From NCBI RefSeq assembly GCF_000993825.1, contig NZ_CP011114.1, positions 3,286,001-3,350,000 of the forward strand: 64,000 nucleotides of DNA, read 5' to 3'. Positions 18,076-26,888 of this stretch are shown one piece after another; position 1 is the first letter of the stretch; every line of letters starts with the position of its first letter. Position numbers and translations under genes: made by a program. Source of the DNA: Paenibacillus durus ATCC 35681 (GTDB taxonomy: Bacteria; Bacillota; Bacilli; Paenibacillales; Paenibacillaceae). The notes under the pieces are model-generated. The model had not been told where the DNA came from, did no database searches, and worked only from the letters and a program-made list of their open reading frames with translations.

Positions 18076-18951
18076 ATGCAGCGAACCACCCATTTTCGTA
18101 CAGGCGCTATCCTTTTTCTACTGCCGGCCCTACTGCTCTTTACCGCCTTTTTTCTATATCCTGTCGGATATGTCGTTGTTGTTAGCTTCATGAAGTGGGA
18201 TGGGATGAGCAGTCCCGGGTTTGTCGGCCTCCGAAATTACAGCGCCTTGTTTCATGATGAAGTATTTCGGATCTCCATTCGCAACAATTTGATCTGGGCC
18301 TGCGCGGAGGCGATGATTCAGGTGCCGCTTGCCATCTTGGTCGCCCTGCTGCTGGCCCGAAAGCCGAAAGGCTGGAAGCTGCTGCGAACGATTTACTTTT
18401 TTCCCCATGTCATCTCGGGTATCGCAATTACGATGTTGTGGGGAGCCATCTATAACAATGAACGGGGATTACTTAACGGCTTTCTCCGTTTGATCGGATT
18501 GTCCGAATGGGAGCACAACTGGCTCGGAGGACTGGGCAGCGCGTTCCCTTCCGTACTCGTGTACGGACTGCTGTATATCGGCTATTTTATGGTCATTATT
18601 TTGGCGGATATCTCCTCGGTTTCACAGTCCTACTATGAGGCGGCAAGCATTGATGGAGCGACACGCACGCAGCAGGATTGGCACATCACGCTGCCGCTGA
18701 TTAGAGGAACCATAGCTACTTGCGTAACGCTTGCGATGGTTAACGGGCTTCGGCAATTTGAGCAGGTTCTGCTGCTGACGGGTGGCGGTCCGGCCAACAA
18801 CACCTCGGTCCTTGTACTTTATTTATATAAAGAATTGCAGAACTTCCATTACGGGACGGCCAATGCTTTGGGCACGGTGCTGATTGTTCTCGGCGGCCTG
18901 GTCATTCTAACGGTACGCAAATTATTTAACGCCGCCAAATATGACATGTAA
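18076..18951 (+). CDS. ABC transporter permease (UgpA/MsmF type)
   Basis: Inner-membrane permease of the CUT1 carbohydrate family with 291 residues and six hydrophobic segments. The cytoplasmic EAA loop YYEAASIDGATRTQQDWHITLPLI marks the ATPase-docking site. ATG at 18076 follows AAAGGAGGGCGGAAC. No ATPase gene is nearby; such importers in Bacillota commonly share an MsmX-type ATPase encoded elsewhere (family knowledge). Confidence 0.92.
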   Translation: MQRTTHFRTGAILFLLPALLLFTAFFLYPVGYVVVVSFMKWDGMSSPGFVGLRNYSALFHDEVFRISIRNNLIWACAEAMIQVPLAILVALLLARKPKGWKLLRTIYFFPHVISGIAITMLWGAIYNNERGLLNGFLRLIGLSEWEHNWLGGLGSAFPSVLVYGLLYIGYFMVIILADISSVSQSYYEAASIDGATRTQQDWHITLPLIRGTIATCVTLAMVNGLRQFEQVLLLTGGGPANNTSVLVLYLYKELQNFHYGTANALGTVLIVLGGLVILTVRKLFNAAKYDM

Positions 18952-18966
18952 TTCAGGAGAAGTCTT

Positions 18967-19797
18967 ATGAAAATAAATGCGCTGCTTGAAAAGTTATTAT
19001 CCTGGGCCATTTTAACCTTGTTTCTTGTTTACACGCTCTTCCCCATGCTCTGGCTCGTCATGGCTTCGCTCAAAACGAATGTCGAACTGCTTGGAGATCC
19101 TTTCCGGTTCCCCGCCCCGCCGCAGTTCGGCAATTATGTGAATGCGTTCAAGTCGGCGCATTTGACTCTGTTATTTTCAAATTCGGTTCTCATCAGCTTG
19201 TCGGCAACAGCCCTGAACGCCCTGGTTACATCCATGGCCGCCTATGTGCTCTCAAGGTATAAGTTCAAGTTCGGACCGGTTATATTTTCAACCCTGATCA
19301 CGGGGATACTGGTGCCGGTCAGCGCGCTGATGGTTCCGTATTTCACTTTAATTCGGACGCTCGGCCTCTATGACACAAAGCTGGCGCTGATTTTAACGTA
19401 TACGGCGGTCTCGCTTCCGCTGTCTGTCTTTATCATCAAAGGCTTTATGGATTCGATTCCCGGGGAGCTGGAGGAGGCCGCGCTGCTGGACGGGTGCGAT
19501 TTCTATCAAAAGTTCTTTAGGGTGATTGTGCCGATTTCCCGCACAGGCATCGTGACCGCGGCGACGTTTCAATTCTTAAGCAGCTGGAACGAGTTCCTGT
19601 ATGCGATGCTCTTGACTTCCTCCGAACAGGTGCGGACTCTGCAAATGGGCATTCGCTATTTTGCCAGCCAGTTTACAACTGATTTCACCTCGATGTTCGC
19701 AGCGATTGTCATCAGCATTATTCCAAGCGTTGCGATGTACAGCGTTTTTCAAAACCAGATCATTTCCGGACTCACACAAGGCTCCGTTAAGGGCTGA
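18967..19797 (+). CDS. ABC transporter permease (UgpE/MsmG type)
   Basis: Partner permease of the CUT1 importer with 276 residues and six hydrophobic segments. The EAA loop is LEEAALLDGCDFYQKFFRVI. AGGAG lies before ATG 18967, 15 bases after the first permease. A terminator follows, so the import unit ends here. Confidence 0.92.
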   Translation: MKINALLEKLLSWAILTLFLVYTLFPMLWLVMASLKTNVELLGDPFRFPAPPQFGNYVNAFKSAHLTLLFSNSVLISLSATALNALVTSMAAYVLSRYKFKFGPVIFSTLITGILVPVSALMVPYFTLIRTLGLYDTKLALILTYTAVSLPLSVFIIKGFMDSIPGELEEAALLDGCDFYQKFFRVIVPISRTGIVTAATFQFLSSWNEFLYAMLLTSSEQVRTLQMGIRYFASQFTTDFTSMFAAIVISIIPSVAMYSVFQNQIISGLTQGSVKG

Positions 19798-19825
19798 GCG
19801 GATTGGCCGGTTCTACAAACAAAGG

Positions 19826-19871
19826 GTACTCCAGAGTCATTTCAATTCATGGCTTTTGGAGCACTCTTTTT
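19826..19871 (+). terminator. Terminator of the import unit
   Basis: GTACTCCAGAG pairs imperfectly with CTTTTGGAGCAC and is followed by TCTTTTT, 29 bases past the last permease. Confidence 0.6.
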
Positions 19872-19964
19872 GCCAAGTCCATACTTGAATACATATCCAT
19901 CCTCTCCATTGAAAAATATATATTTTCTTCTAATCCAATCTGTTCATCATCTAAAAAAAAGACG

Positions 19965-20027
19965 TAAATTGACAAATCGAAGTTAACGCGAATTGACATT
20001 CCCGATACCTGAAGCGCTTGTTACAAT
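19965..20027 (+). promoter_or_regulatory. Second copy of the direct-repeat site and promoter, ssuD-like operon
   Basis: GACGTAAATTGACA (19961-19974) matches GACTTAAATTGACA at 16581 in 13 of 14 positions. A second AATTGACATT follows, with cores 24 bases apart. TACAAT at 20022-20027 is the likely -10, 28 bases from the proximal core (27 in the other copy). Both copies lie about 160-170 bases before the start codon. Confidence 0.5.
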
Positions 20028-20129
20028 CAGAATATAAATTTATCCTATAAGTTTTATATGAATTCGACCGGTTCACCGGAGAAATTAACCAGCAATGTTG
20101 TCATCAAGATACGACATAAGGAGGCTGTC

Positions 20130-21359
20130 ATGAGCTTGTATGCAGAAGAGATTCGATTTGGCTGGTTTTTGCCGACATCCGGCGACGGCCGCTATGTGGG
20201 GGCTGCTCCGGAGAGAGAACCCTCGCTTGATTATTTAATTGAAGTAGGGCAGATGGCGGAACGCTCCGGCTTTGAGTTCGTTCTGATTCCGACAGGAGGA
20301 GCTTGCCTTGATTCATGGGTAGTCGGATCAGCAGTGATGAGCCACACGACGCGGCTTAACGCCCTCGTAGCGGTCAGGCCCGGATTGATTGCCCCGGTGC
20401 TCGCGGCCCGCATGGCCGCTTCTCTTGATCAATTGTCAGGAGGACGGGCCATGATCAATGTCGTTACCGGGAGTTCGGTTCAGGATCTGGAGCAGCTCGG
20501 CGATCCGCTCGCCCATGCCCATGATGAGCGATACGAACGGGCGATGGAGTACATGCAGGTGATGAAGCTTGCCTGGACCGGATCGGCCGGATCAGCGTTA
20601 TCTGAATTCTCAGGACAAGCTGAACCTGGATCTGTCGCAGCCGCAGATTTTTTTGAAGGAAAGTATTTTCAGTTTCACGGCCCGGTTCACACGCCGATTG
20701 CGGTACAGCGCCCGCATCCCCCGCTTTATCTGGGAGGAAGCTCGCCGATCGCCAAGCAAGCTGCGGCCCAGCACGCGGACACCTATCTGATGTGGGGTGA
20801 GCCGCATGAATGGATTGCCGGGCAGATTGCCGAGATGGAGGATATTCGAAAGGAGGTTCTCCGAATTACAGGAATTGACCGCAAACCGAGGTACGGGTTA
20901 AGGGCGCAGGTGCTTATACGCGACACCGAGGAAGAAGCCTGGGCGGCTGCGTGGAGTTTGATCAGCCGTGCCTCATCGGACACGCTGGAGCAAGCACAGC
21001 AATCTTTTGCCAAGACGGACGCTGCCAACCAGAGCAGACAGAACGAGCTTAGGGAACAGTCCGCAGCGAGCGACTTCGTCATAGGTCCTAACCTGTGGAG
21101 CGGCTTATCTCTCGTTCGCTCGGGAGGGGCGATGCTGATTGTCGGTACAGCGGAGCAGGTTACGGATGTGCTGATCCGCTATGCGGAAATCGGTATAAGC
21201 ACCTTTATTCTTTCCGGTTACCCCCATTTGGAGGAAGCGGAGAATTTTGGACAAAAGGTACTCCCGTTGTTTCGCAAACAGTGGAGTCAAAAAAATGAAA
21301 GCCGGGGTGAATGCGGATGTGTGCAGTTACGACTCACGCTTCTGGACAAAGAGAATTAA
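20130..21359 (+). CDS. LLM class flavin-dependent monooxygenase, SsuD-like
   Basis: FMNH2-dependent TIM-barrel monooxygenase closest in motifs to alkanesulfonate monooxygenase SsuD, which cleaves a C-S bond to aldehyde and sulfite. Shared features: FGWFLPTSGDGRY, FVLIPTGGACLDSW, RAMINVVTGSSVQDLEQLG, HPPLYLGGSSPIAKQ, YLMWGEPHEW, GPNLWSGLSLVRSGGAMLIVG and FILSGYPHLEEA, in SsuD order. ATG at 20130 follows AAGGAGG. It has 409 residues with an unconserved tail that overlaps the next gene by 49 bases. Its substrate may differ from simple alkanesulfonates. The flavin reductase partner is not obvious; the split-barrel protein downstream is the candidate. Confidence 0.9.
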   Translation: MSLYAEEIRFGWFLPTSGDGRYVGAAPEREPSLDYLIEVGQMAERSGFEFVLIPTGGACLDSWVVGSAVMSHTTRLNALVAVRPGLIAPVLAARMAASLDQLSGGRAMINVVTGSSVQDLEQLGDPLAHAHDERYERAMEYMQVMKLAWTGSAGSALSEFSGQAEPGSVAAADFFEGKYFQFHGPVHTPIAVQRPHPPLYLGGSSPIAKQAAAQHADTYLMWGEPHEWIAGQIAEMEDIRKEVLRITGIDRKPRYGLRAQVLIRDTEEEAWAAAWSLISRASSDTLEQAQQSFAKTDAANQSRQNELREQSAASDFVIGPNLWSGLSLVRSGGAMLIVGTAEQVTDVLIRYAEIGISTFILSGYPHLEEAENFGQKVLPLFRKQWSQKNESRGECGCVQLRLTLLDKEN

Positions 21360-22582
21360 CATTACGGGAAGTTATGGATAAATACAAGGATGTATCCCCT
21401 TTTGTCATTATCAAATCGGATGTTACCCGCAGGTCGTTTACCTATACGGACCGGGCGCTGGGAGCGCTGGACAAAAGCAAGCATCAATATCAGCAGCGAG
21501 TGCTGATCGGCTCCAACGGAGGTGAGAACGCCGCCGTTCCGGTCTCGCTCCTGCTTAGAGACGGAACCTCGATCATTTCGACGCCTTCCAAGACAGCCAA
21601 GAACCCTTACGTGGTAGATCAGATCGACGGCAAGCTGTATTTGACCGATCAGGGCGAAATCGTGGAAGAAGTACATTATTGGTACAAGCCGGATTATTAT
21701 GACAAGTTCACCAGCTCTGGTACCCCGATGTGGCAGGTGGCCTCTGCCAGACCGCAAAGGCTCGACATCGACCCCAACAGCCACTGCCACTTCTGGAACA
21801 AAGGGAACGGCTGCAAATTTTGCAATATCAACGCCAACTCCACGCAAAGCGAGAAAGAATGCAATATGTCGAAGCAGCTAACAGCGCAGGATGTATACGA
21901 GACGGTGAAAGAGGCTTTGAAGCAGCCAGGCGCTTTTACCAATCTCAAGATGAGTTCCGGCTCCATTCTCAGCGGCGCGGAAATCTTCGACGACGAAGTG
22001 GACATGTACATTGAAATGCTGCAGGCCGCCGGAGACAATTTCAAAGAAAAGAAATTCCCCAGCACCATCGTCGCCTCGGCTTTCAGCGAGAAGCAGCTTG
22101 CCAGACTGTACGAGAATACCGGACTGATGACCTACACCTCGGATATTGAAATCCCGAATGAGGCATTGTTCGCCTGGATTTGCAAAGGCAAGCATAAAGA
22201 AGTCGGATATGCCGAGTGGAAGCGGAGAATTATCCGGGCTGTCGATATTTTTGGGGCCGGAAATGTTAGCAGCGGAATCGTCGGCGGATGCGAGATGGCG
22301 CAGCCCCATGGATTTACCAGTGAGGATGACGCGCTGAAGGCTGTGCTTGAAGAGGCGGAGGATTTTGCGAGCCAGGGGGTTAGCATCGTTCATTGTGTGT
22401 GGGTACCCATGCATGGTTCGGCTTTCCATAACCAACAGAACCCTTCACTTGAATACTACGTGCGATTGGCCAAGGGCTTAAGCGACCTGAGAAAAAAATA
22501 CCTTTTGAATGTCGATATGGACAACTACAGAAAGTGCGGCAATCATCCGGATACGGATCTGGATAGAGGAAATTACCTTTAA
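21311..22582 (+). CDS. Radical SAM protein with unusual C-x8-C-x2-C cluster motif
   Basis: 423-residue protein. The cysteines HCHFWNKGNGCKFCNI (Cys159, 168, 171) are placed like a radical SAM 4Fe-4S motif, but with eight residues instead of three between the first two. It is followed by a barrel-like region (SSGSILSGAEIFDDEVDMY, GLMTYTSDIEIPNEALF, SSGIVGGCEMAQP) and a C-terminal DMDNYRKCGNH. The start is uncertain: ATG 21311 and 21317 follow GGGGTGA, and ATG 21374 is also possible. LTLREVMDKY, just before 21374, looks like real protein, so I keep the long form. It overlaps the monooxygenase gene and sits 13 bases before the flavoprotein gene. I do not recognise the subfamily or reaction. Confidence 0.75.
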   Translation: MRMCAVTTHASGQRELTLREVMDKYKDVSPFVIIKSDVTRRSFTYTDRALGALDKSKHQYQQRVLIGSNGGENAAVPVSLLLRDGTSIISTPSKTAKNPYVVDQIDGKLYLTDQGEIVEEVHYWYKPDYYDKFTSSGTPMWQVASARPQRLDIDPNSHCHFWNKGNGCKFCNINANSTQSEKECNMSKQLTAQDVYETVKEALKQPGAFTNLKMSSGSILSGAEIFDDEVDMYIEMLQAAGDNFKEKKFPSTIVASAFSEKQLARLYENTGLMTYTSDIEIPNEALFAWICKGKHKEVGYAEWKRRIIRAVDIFGAGNVSSGIVGGCEMAQPHGFTSEDDALKAVLEEAEDFASQGVSIVHCVWVPMHGSAFHNQQNPSLEYYVRLAKGLSDLRKKYLLNVDMDNYRKCGNHPDTDLDRGNYL

Positions 22583-22594
22583 AAAGGAGGCAAG

Positions 22595-23062
22595 ATGAAA
22601 CCCATGTCTATTTTAAATGAAAGAATTCAGGCGCTTCTTCAAAATTCCGGGGCGGCGAAAGTTCTGGCAACGGCCGATAAACAAGGCATCCCTCATATCG
22701 TATCGGACCCTACCATTTCAGTTAACAACGAAGGAAAGATCATTTATCTTGAGCTGATCGAAACGTCCCAGAGCAATGTGAATCTCGTGAACAGCATCTG
22801 GTTCAAGCGCAAGGTCGCCATCCATCTCTCCAAGGGAGAAGAAAGCTATCAGATAAAAGGCTATCCGGCCTACTCGGTGATTTCCGGCCCGGTGTTTGAG
22901 CATTATTACAAGCTCTCCCTAGAAAGAAATCCGGAGTTTGATTTATCGACAGTCTGGATTATTGAGCCCGATGAGATTACGGATGATACTTACGCTGCCC
23001 GCAAAAAGAAAGAACGCGAGGGACATCCGCTTATTACGCATCTGGATCGGCTGGCGAAATAA
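22595..23062 (+). CDS. Pyridoxamine 5'-phosphate oxidase-like split-barrel flavoprotein
   Basis: 155-residue protein of the PNPOx-like FMN-binding split-barrel superfamily. ILNERIQALLQNSGAAKVLATADKQGIPHIV is the usual N-terminal strand pattern, and IYLELIETSQSNVNLVNSIW fits the next strands. AAGGAGGCAAG precedes ATG 22595. It could supply reduced flavin to the SsuD-like enzyme, or bind F420 or FMN for a separate step; neither is shown. It is co-transcribed with the radical SAM gene and metK. Confidence 0.7.
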   Translation: MKPMSILNERIQALLQNSGAAKVLATADKQGIPHIVSDPTISVNNEGKIIYLELIETSQSNVNLVNSIWFKRKVAIHLSKGEESYQIKGYPAYSVISGPVFEHYYKLSLERNPEFDLSTVWIIEPDEITDDTYAARKKKEREGHPLITHLDRLAK

Positions 23063-23104
23063 TTTCGGCGGTAGTAAACAATCTATCAGTTGGAGGCAGA
23101 GCTT

Positions 23105-24322
23105 ATGTCTGTAAAAGGAAGCTATCTCTTTACATCCGAATCTGTAACGGAGGGTCATCCGGATAAAATATGCGACCAGATTTCCGACGCTGTCCTGGAC
23201 GCATTTCTGGAGAATGATCCCCATGCCCGCGTTGCCTGCGAGGTCTCCGTGGCTACCGGTCTTGTGCTGGTCATTGGAGAAATCAGCTCGAGGTCCGGAT
23301 ATGTGGATATCCAGTCTATTGTCCGCAATACGATTAGGGACATCGGCTATGAGCGGGCCCAGGATGGTTTTAATGCCAATAACTGCGCAGTGCTGGTGTC
23401 GCTGAACGAACAATCCGCGGATATCGCGCAGGGCGTAAACGCGGCGCTTGAGCACCGCGATCCGGCGCAGGTCGCCGAAGAAACCGCGAATATCGGAGCG
23501 GGCGACCAAGGATTGATGTTCGGATTCGCCACCAATGAGACACCGGAACTGATGCCGCTGCCTATCGCTCTATCTCACAGGATCGCGCGCCGTTTGTCTG
23601 AAGTCCGCAAGAACGGATTGCTGGACTATCTGCGTCCCGACGGAAAAACTCAGGTAACGGTTGAATATCAGGATGGCAAGCCTAAACGTATCGACACTAT
23701 CGTCGTATCCGTCCAGCATGCCGAAGAGATCTCCCTGGAACAGATTCAGGCCGATATGAAAGAGCATGTCATTCTGCAGGTTGTACCGCGTGAGCTGCTT
23801 GATCAAGAGACGAAATATTTCATCAACCCGACCGGGCGGTTCGTCATCGGCGGACCTCAAGGGGATGCCGGTCTGACCGGACGCAAAATTATCGTGGATA
23901 CCTACGGCGGTTATGCCCGCCACGGCGGCGGAGCCTTCTCCGGCAAGGACCCGACGAAAGTGGACCGTTCCGGAGCTTATGCCGCCCGTTATGTCGCCAA
24001 AAATATTGTAGCCGCCGGCCTCGCCGATACCTGCGAAATTCAGCTGGCTTATGCCATCGGGGTAGCCAATCCTGTATCAATTCATGTGGATACCTACGGG
24101 ACGGGCCGAATTGGCGAAGAGAGGCTGGTGGAGCTGATCCGCGACAACTTCGATCTGCGTCCTGCAGGCATTATTGCGATGCTGGATCTGCGCAAGCCGA
24201 TTTACAAGCAAACCGCAGCTTATGGTCATTTTGGCCGGGAGGACCTGGATCTCCCTTGGGAAAGAATGGATAAATCCGAGCTTCTGAAATCGCAGGCAGG
24301 CCTGGAAGTATTTCATAAGTAA
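23105..24322 (+). CDS. metK: S-adenosylmethionine synthase
   Basis: Makes SAM from methionine and ATP. All family signatures are present: [42 protein letters not shown] and [16 protein letters not shown]. The 405-residue length is normal. ATG 23105 follows GGAGG; the TTG five codons earlier has none. Only 42 bases separate it from the flavoprotein gene, so no SAM riboswitch fits in front, unlike typical metK of Bacillota. It may be a dedicated second copy feeding the radical SAM enzyme, or the only copy in an unusual place. Confidence 0.95.
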   Translation: MSVKGSYLFTSESVTEGHPDKICDQISDAVLDAFLENDPHARVACEVSVATGLVLVIGEISSRSGYVDIQSIVRNTIRDIGYERAQDGFNANNCAVLVSLNEQSADIAQGVNAALEHRDPAQVAEETANIGAGDQGLMFGFATNETPELMPLPIALSHRIARRLSEVRKNGLLDYLRPDGKTQVTVEYQDGKPKRIDTIVVSVQHAEEISLEQIQADMKEHVILQVVPRELLDQETKYFINPTGRFVIGGPQGDAGLTGRKIIVDTYGGYARHGGGAFSGKDPTKVDRSGAYAARYVAKNIVAAGLADTCEIQLAYAIGVANPVSIHVDTYGTGRIGEERLVELIRDNFDLRPAGIIAMLDLRKPIYKQTAAYGHFGREDLDLPWERMDKSELLKSQAGLEVFHK

Positions 24323-24343
24323 AAATAGAATGGTTCAGCGTGG

Positions 24344-24410
24344 AAAAAAGACACCCGCATATCAGCCGGACACCGCATTCAGGTGTACGAAGGAAAGCGG
24401 GTGTTTTGTT
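24344..24410. terminator. Bidirectional terminator between metK and tag
   Basis: ACACCCGC (24351-24358) pairs with GCGGGTGT (24397-24404). TTTTGTT follows on the plus strand and TTTTTT on the minus strand, serving both convergent genes. Confidence 0.75.
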
Positions 24411-24978
24411 ATCTCCTGCTTGTCTTCCTGCAGATGCAGTCCCGTACATGGTCGTTCACCATCCCGGATGCCTGCATGAACGCATAGCAGATTGTACTGC
24501 CAACGAACTTCATGCCTTTCTTTTTCAGCGCTTTGCTCATGGCATCCGACTGCGGCGTCGACGCGGGAACATCCTTTAGGCTCTCCCGGTCAGGCAAGAC
24601 CGGCTCACCGCCGACAAAGCTCCACAAATAACGGCTGAAGCCTGCTTCATCCCTGGAAATTTCGCCGTATATGCGCGCGTTATTAATAATGGCCTTGATT
24701 TTGAGACGGTTGCGTATGATCCCCGCATTATTCATCAGCTCTTCAACTTTTGCGTCGTCATACCGGATAATTTTCTCCGGGTCGAACCCGTCGAAGGCCG
24801 CGCGGTAGTTCTCCCTTTTTTTCAAAATCGTGTACCAGCTCAGGCCCGCCTGCATCCCTTCCAGCATCAGCAACTCGAACAGCTTGAGGTCGTCGTACAC
24901 AGGTCTGCCCCATTCTTCGTCATGGTAAGCTATATAAAGCGGATCGCTGTTTACCCACCCGCATCTTGTCTCATTCAT
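24409..24978 (-). CDS. tag: DNA-3-methyladenine glycosylase I
   Basis: Removes 3-methyladenine from alkylated DNA. RCGWVNSDPLYIAYHDEEWG holds the conserved N-terminal Cys and His, and NDHVRDC near the C-terminus holds the His and Cys that complete the zinc snap of Tag. SRYLWSFVGG is the family core. ATG 24978 has GGGAAGGG nine bases upstream and gives about 190 residues, close to E. coli Tag (187). It stands alone and convergent with metK. Confidence 0.93.
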   Translation of the reverse strand: MNETRCGWVNSDPLYIAYHDEEWGRPVYDDLKLFELLMLEGMQAGLSWYTILKKRENYRAAFDGFDPEKIIRYDDAKVEELMNNAGIIRNRLKIKAIINNARIYGEISRDEAGFSRYLWSFVGGEPVLPDRESLKDVPASTPQSDAMSKALKKKGMKFVGSTICYAFMQASGMVNDHVRDCICRKTSRR

Positions 24979-25154
24979 CTTATTCATCCCTTCCCGCAGA
25001 GTCCCGTAAACTATAAGATTAATGACAAGCTCTGCGCTTGTCAATTCGCACTGGTGAACATATTACAAAGCCATGCTCTGGACGGGTAGTCCCATGATGA
25101 CGCGGGCCCGGCAGTTTTGACCCGGTTGATGCGGCTGAGTACCCCCTCCGGCAT

Positions 25155-25195
25155 TAAAAAACGGGCCTGCCAAGGGATGCCTTGACCTGCCCGTT
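25155..25195 (-). terminator. Terminator of the sigma/DUF4179 operon
   Basis: AACGGGCAGGTCAAGG pairs with CCTTGGCAGGCCCGTT on the minus strand, followed by TTTTAA, eight bases past the stop at 25203. Confidence 0.8.
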
Positions 25196-25202
25196 CATTA
25201 AT

Positions 25203-26888
25203 TTATTGTTCCGGACTGCCGCTGTGCGTCGGCCCGGGCCGCAGCGTGACCCTTGTTTCTTTTTCCGGATCGTCGATGGTGTAAAAAAACATATGGATTT
25301 CCGCTTCCGTCCCCTTGAAATTCTTGTAAACGTCGATGGCCTTGTTATTACCGTCCCCGGTAAAGTTGGCCGTGAGCTGTTCCCCGAGCAATCTTTCTTT
25401 ACCTTGCATAATATAGGTCTGGTTAATGCCGCCGAACCGGGCATCTTTGCTTCCGGTTTCCACGTACAGGTCGGCACCCTGCTTGTAATAGGTCCACGTT
25501 ACCGGATAACCGCCGATCGTTGTTTCCAGCGTCCGCTTTTTACCCGATATCCCCGTCAATTGAAACGATTTTTGCTTGTCTTCATGATCGGTTACTTTGT
25601 ACTTGCCCACAAAAACAATCGGTGTATCTTTGGTCACCTTCAGGTCGAGCGGCCGCTCGATACGCAGGCTGATCCGATAGGGGTCCTCTATGGAATAATA
25701 TCTCGGACCTTCTAGCGTTTTCCCGTCGACTTCCAAACTATATCTTTTATAAGGAATTTCCTGATGTTTCTCCTGAGTTCTGATCACGAGCCGAATCTGC
25801 GTCGGTGTAATCACCATCTTCTCCAGCATGCTGGCGCTGTCCCCGGCTTCAAGCGGCAAGTTAAGCGCCGTCTCTATCGTTCCGCTTTCCATTTGTTTTT
25901 TGCTGAGCTGAAGATCGAATGTCCACGGTCCGTCCACCGTGTGGTCTACCCGCCTATACTGGAGCTTGAACACCGTCTTCCCAGCCGTAACGGCCTTTGG
26001 GTCAAAATACTGCTGCGAGCTATAATTTCCGCTTCCATCCGGTTTGCCAAAGGTCCCTCCGGGCAGCGGCCTCACTTCCGCTCCGTCCCGGTAAGCGACA
26101 ATCTGCGGAAAGGTCCACGACTTGACTTCCGGACGATCGAACGTAACTGTAGAGGCGAACATCATTTTATCCGTCCCTTGCGTAAACGGCTGAATCTTTA
26201 TTTTTTGCATTCCATCCCTTCCGATAGTGAAGCTTTGGGGCTCCTTGGAAGCTGGATCCAGATTGATTTCCTGCTCCTGGTAGCTGTATTTCCGCAGTTC
26301 CTCCGCAACCAACTGGACTCGGGTGTTATCCTGCGAAGGCGTCCAATCGGTCTCGAGAATACCATAGTATCTCTTATTGTTTAAATCCCACCTCAGTAAG
26401 TCGGACACTTCCGCCTCGATTGGATTTCCTTCGGCGTCCCTCAGTGAGAAGCCCTTGAAATTCCAAAACTCCTCCGGCGGGCGGAACCCCGCATCCAGCG
26501 TGTACAAAATGACGGTTCGGTTATCATCAACTATTGCCGTGCGTAAGGTCATGGTAATGCCTTCCCAAGTGACGGACTGCTCCAACGTTTGACCCATATT
26601 TTGCTCAAGCGCCGCCTGAATGCCGCTTTTCCCGTTTAGCAGATAGCCCAGGTCATAATGAATGGCCGCATAGACGGGGGCCGCGACAAGCACCGCTCCA
26701 AGGGTTGCGACAGCCGCGATTCTCTTCACCTTCCGCTTCCGGACGAACGCGCCGGCAAAGTTCCCCCCTACTTCCGGTCGGGCCGGGACGGTCTGCTCTA
26801 TCCGCTCCCACATGGCGCCAAAGTCGGGATAAGGCACTTGTTCATCGTCATTTAACCGAAGCTTGAGTTCGTCTTCCAGTCTCTTCAT
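25203..26888 (-). CDS. DUF4179 domain membrane protein, probable anti-sigma factor
   Basis: 561-residue protein: a cytoplasmic N-terminus (DFGAMWERIEQTVP), one membrane segment after RKRKVKRIAAVATLGAVLVA, then a large extracytoplasmic part with the DUF4179 region (LEQSVTWEGITMTLRTAIVD). This architecture follows ECF sigma genes in Paenibacillus and Bacillus and is believed to act as anti-sigma or sensor. ATG 26888 has AGGGAGGGAAACT upstream and overlaps the sigma gene by 41 bases, so the two are coupled. The signal sensed is unknown. Confidence 0.8.
   Translation of the reverse strand: MKRLEDELKLRLNDDEQVPYPDFGAMWERIEQTVPARPEVGGNFAGAFVRKRKVKRIAAVATLGAVLVAAPVYAAIHYDLGYLLNGKSGIQAALEQNMGQTLEQSVTWEGITMTLRTAIVDDNRTVILYTLDAGFRPPEEFWNFKGFSLRDAEGNPIEAEVSDLLRWDLNNKRYYGILETDWTPSQDNTRVQLVAEELRKYSYQEQEINLDPASKEPQSFTIGRDGMQKIKIQPFTQGTDKMMFASTVTFDRPEVKSWTFPQIVAYRDGAEVRPLPGGTFGKPDGSGNYSSQQYFDPKAVTAGKTVFKLQYRRVDHTVDGPWTFDLQLSKKQMESGTIETALNLPLEAGDSASMLEKMVITPTQIRLVIRTQEKHQEIPYKRYSLEVDGKTLEGPRYYSIEDPYRISLRIERPLDLKVTKDTPIVFVGKYKVTDHEDKQKSFQLTGISGKKRTLETTIGGYPVTWTYYKQGADLYVETGSKDARFGGINQTYIMQGKERLLGEQLTANFTGDGNNKAIDVYKNFKGTEAEIHMFFYTIDDPEKETRVTLRPGPTHSGSPEQ

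Noticed and set aside
19872..20129. CymR- or S-box-type sulfur control before the SsuD-like gene
   Set aside because: No CymR palindrome or S-box fold could be read; the direct repeats fit an AraC site better.
23063..23104. SAM riboswitch before metK
   Set aside because: Only 42 bases are available and none of the S-box core is present.
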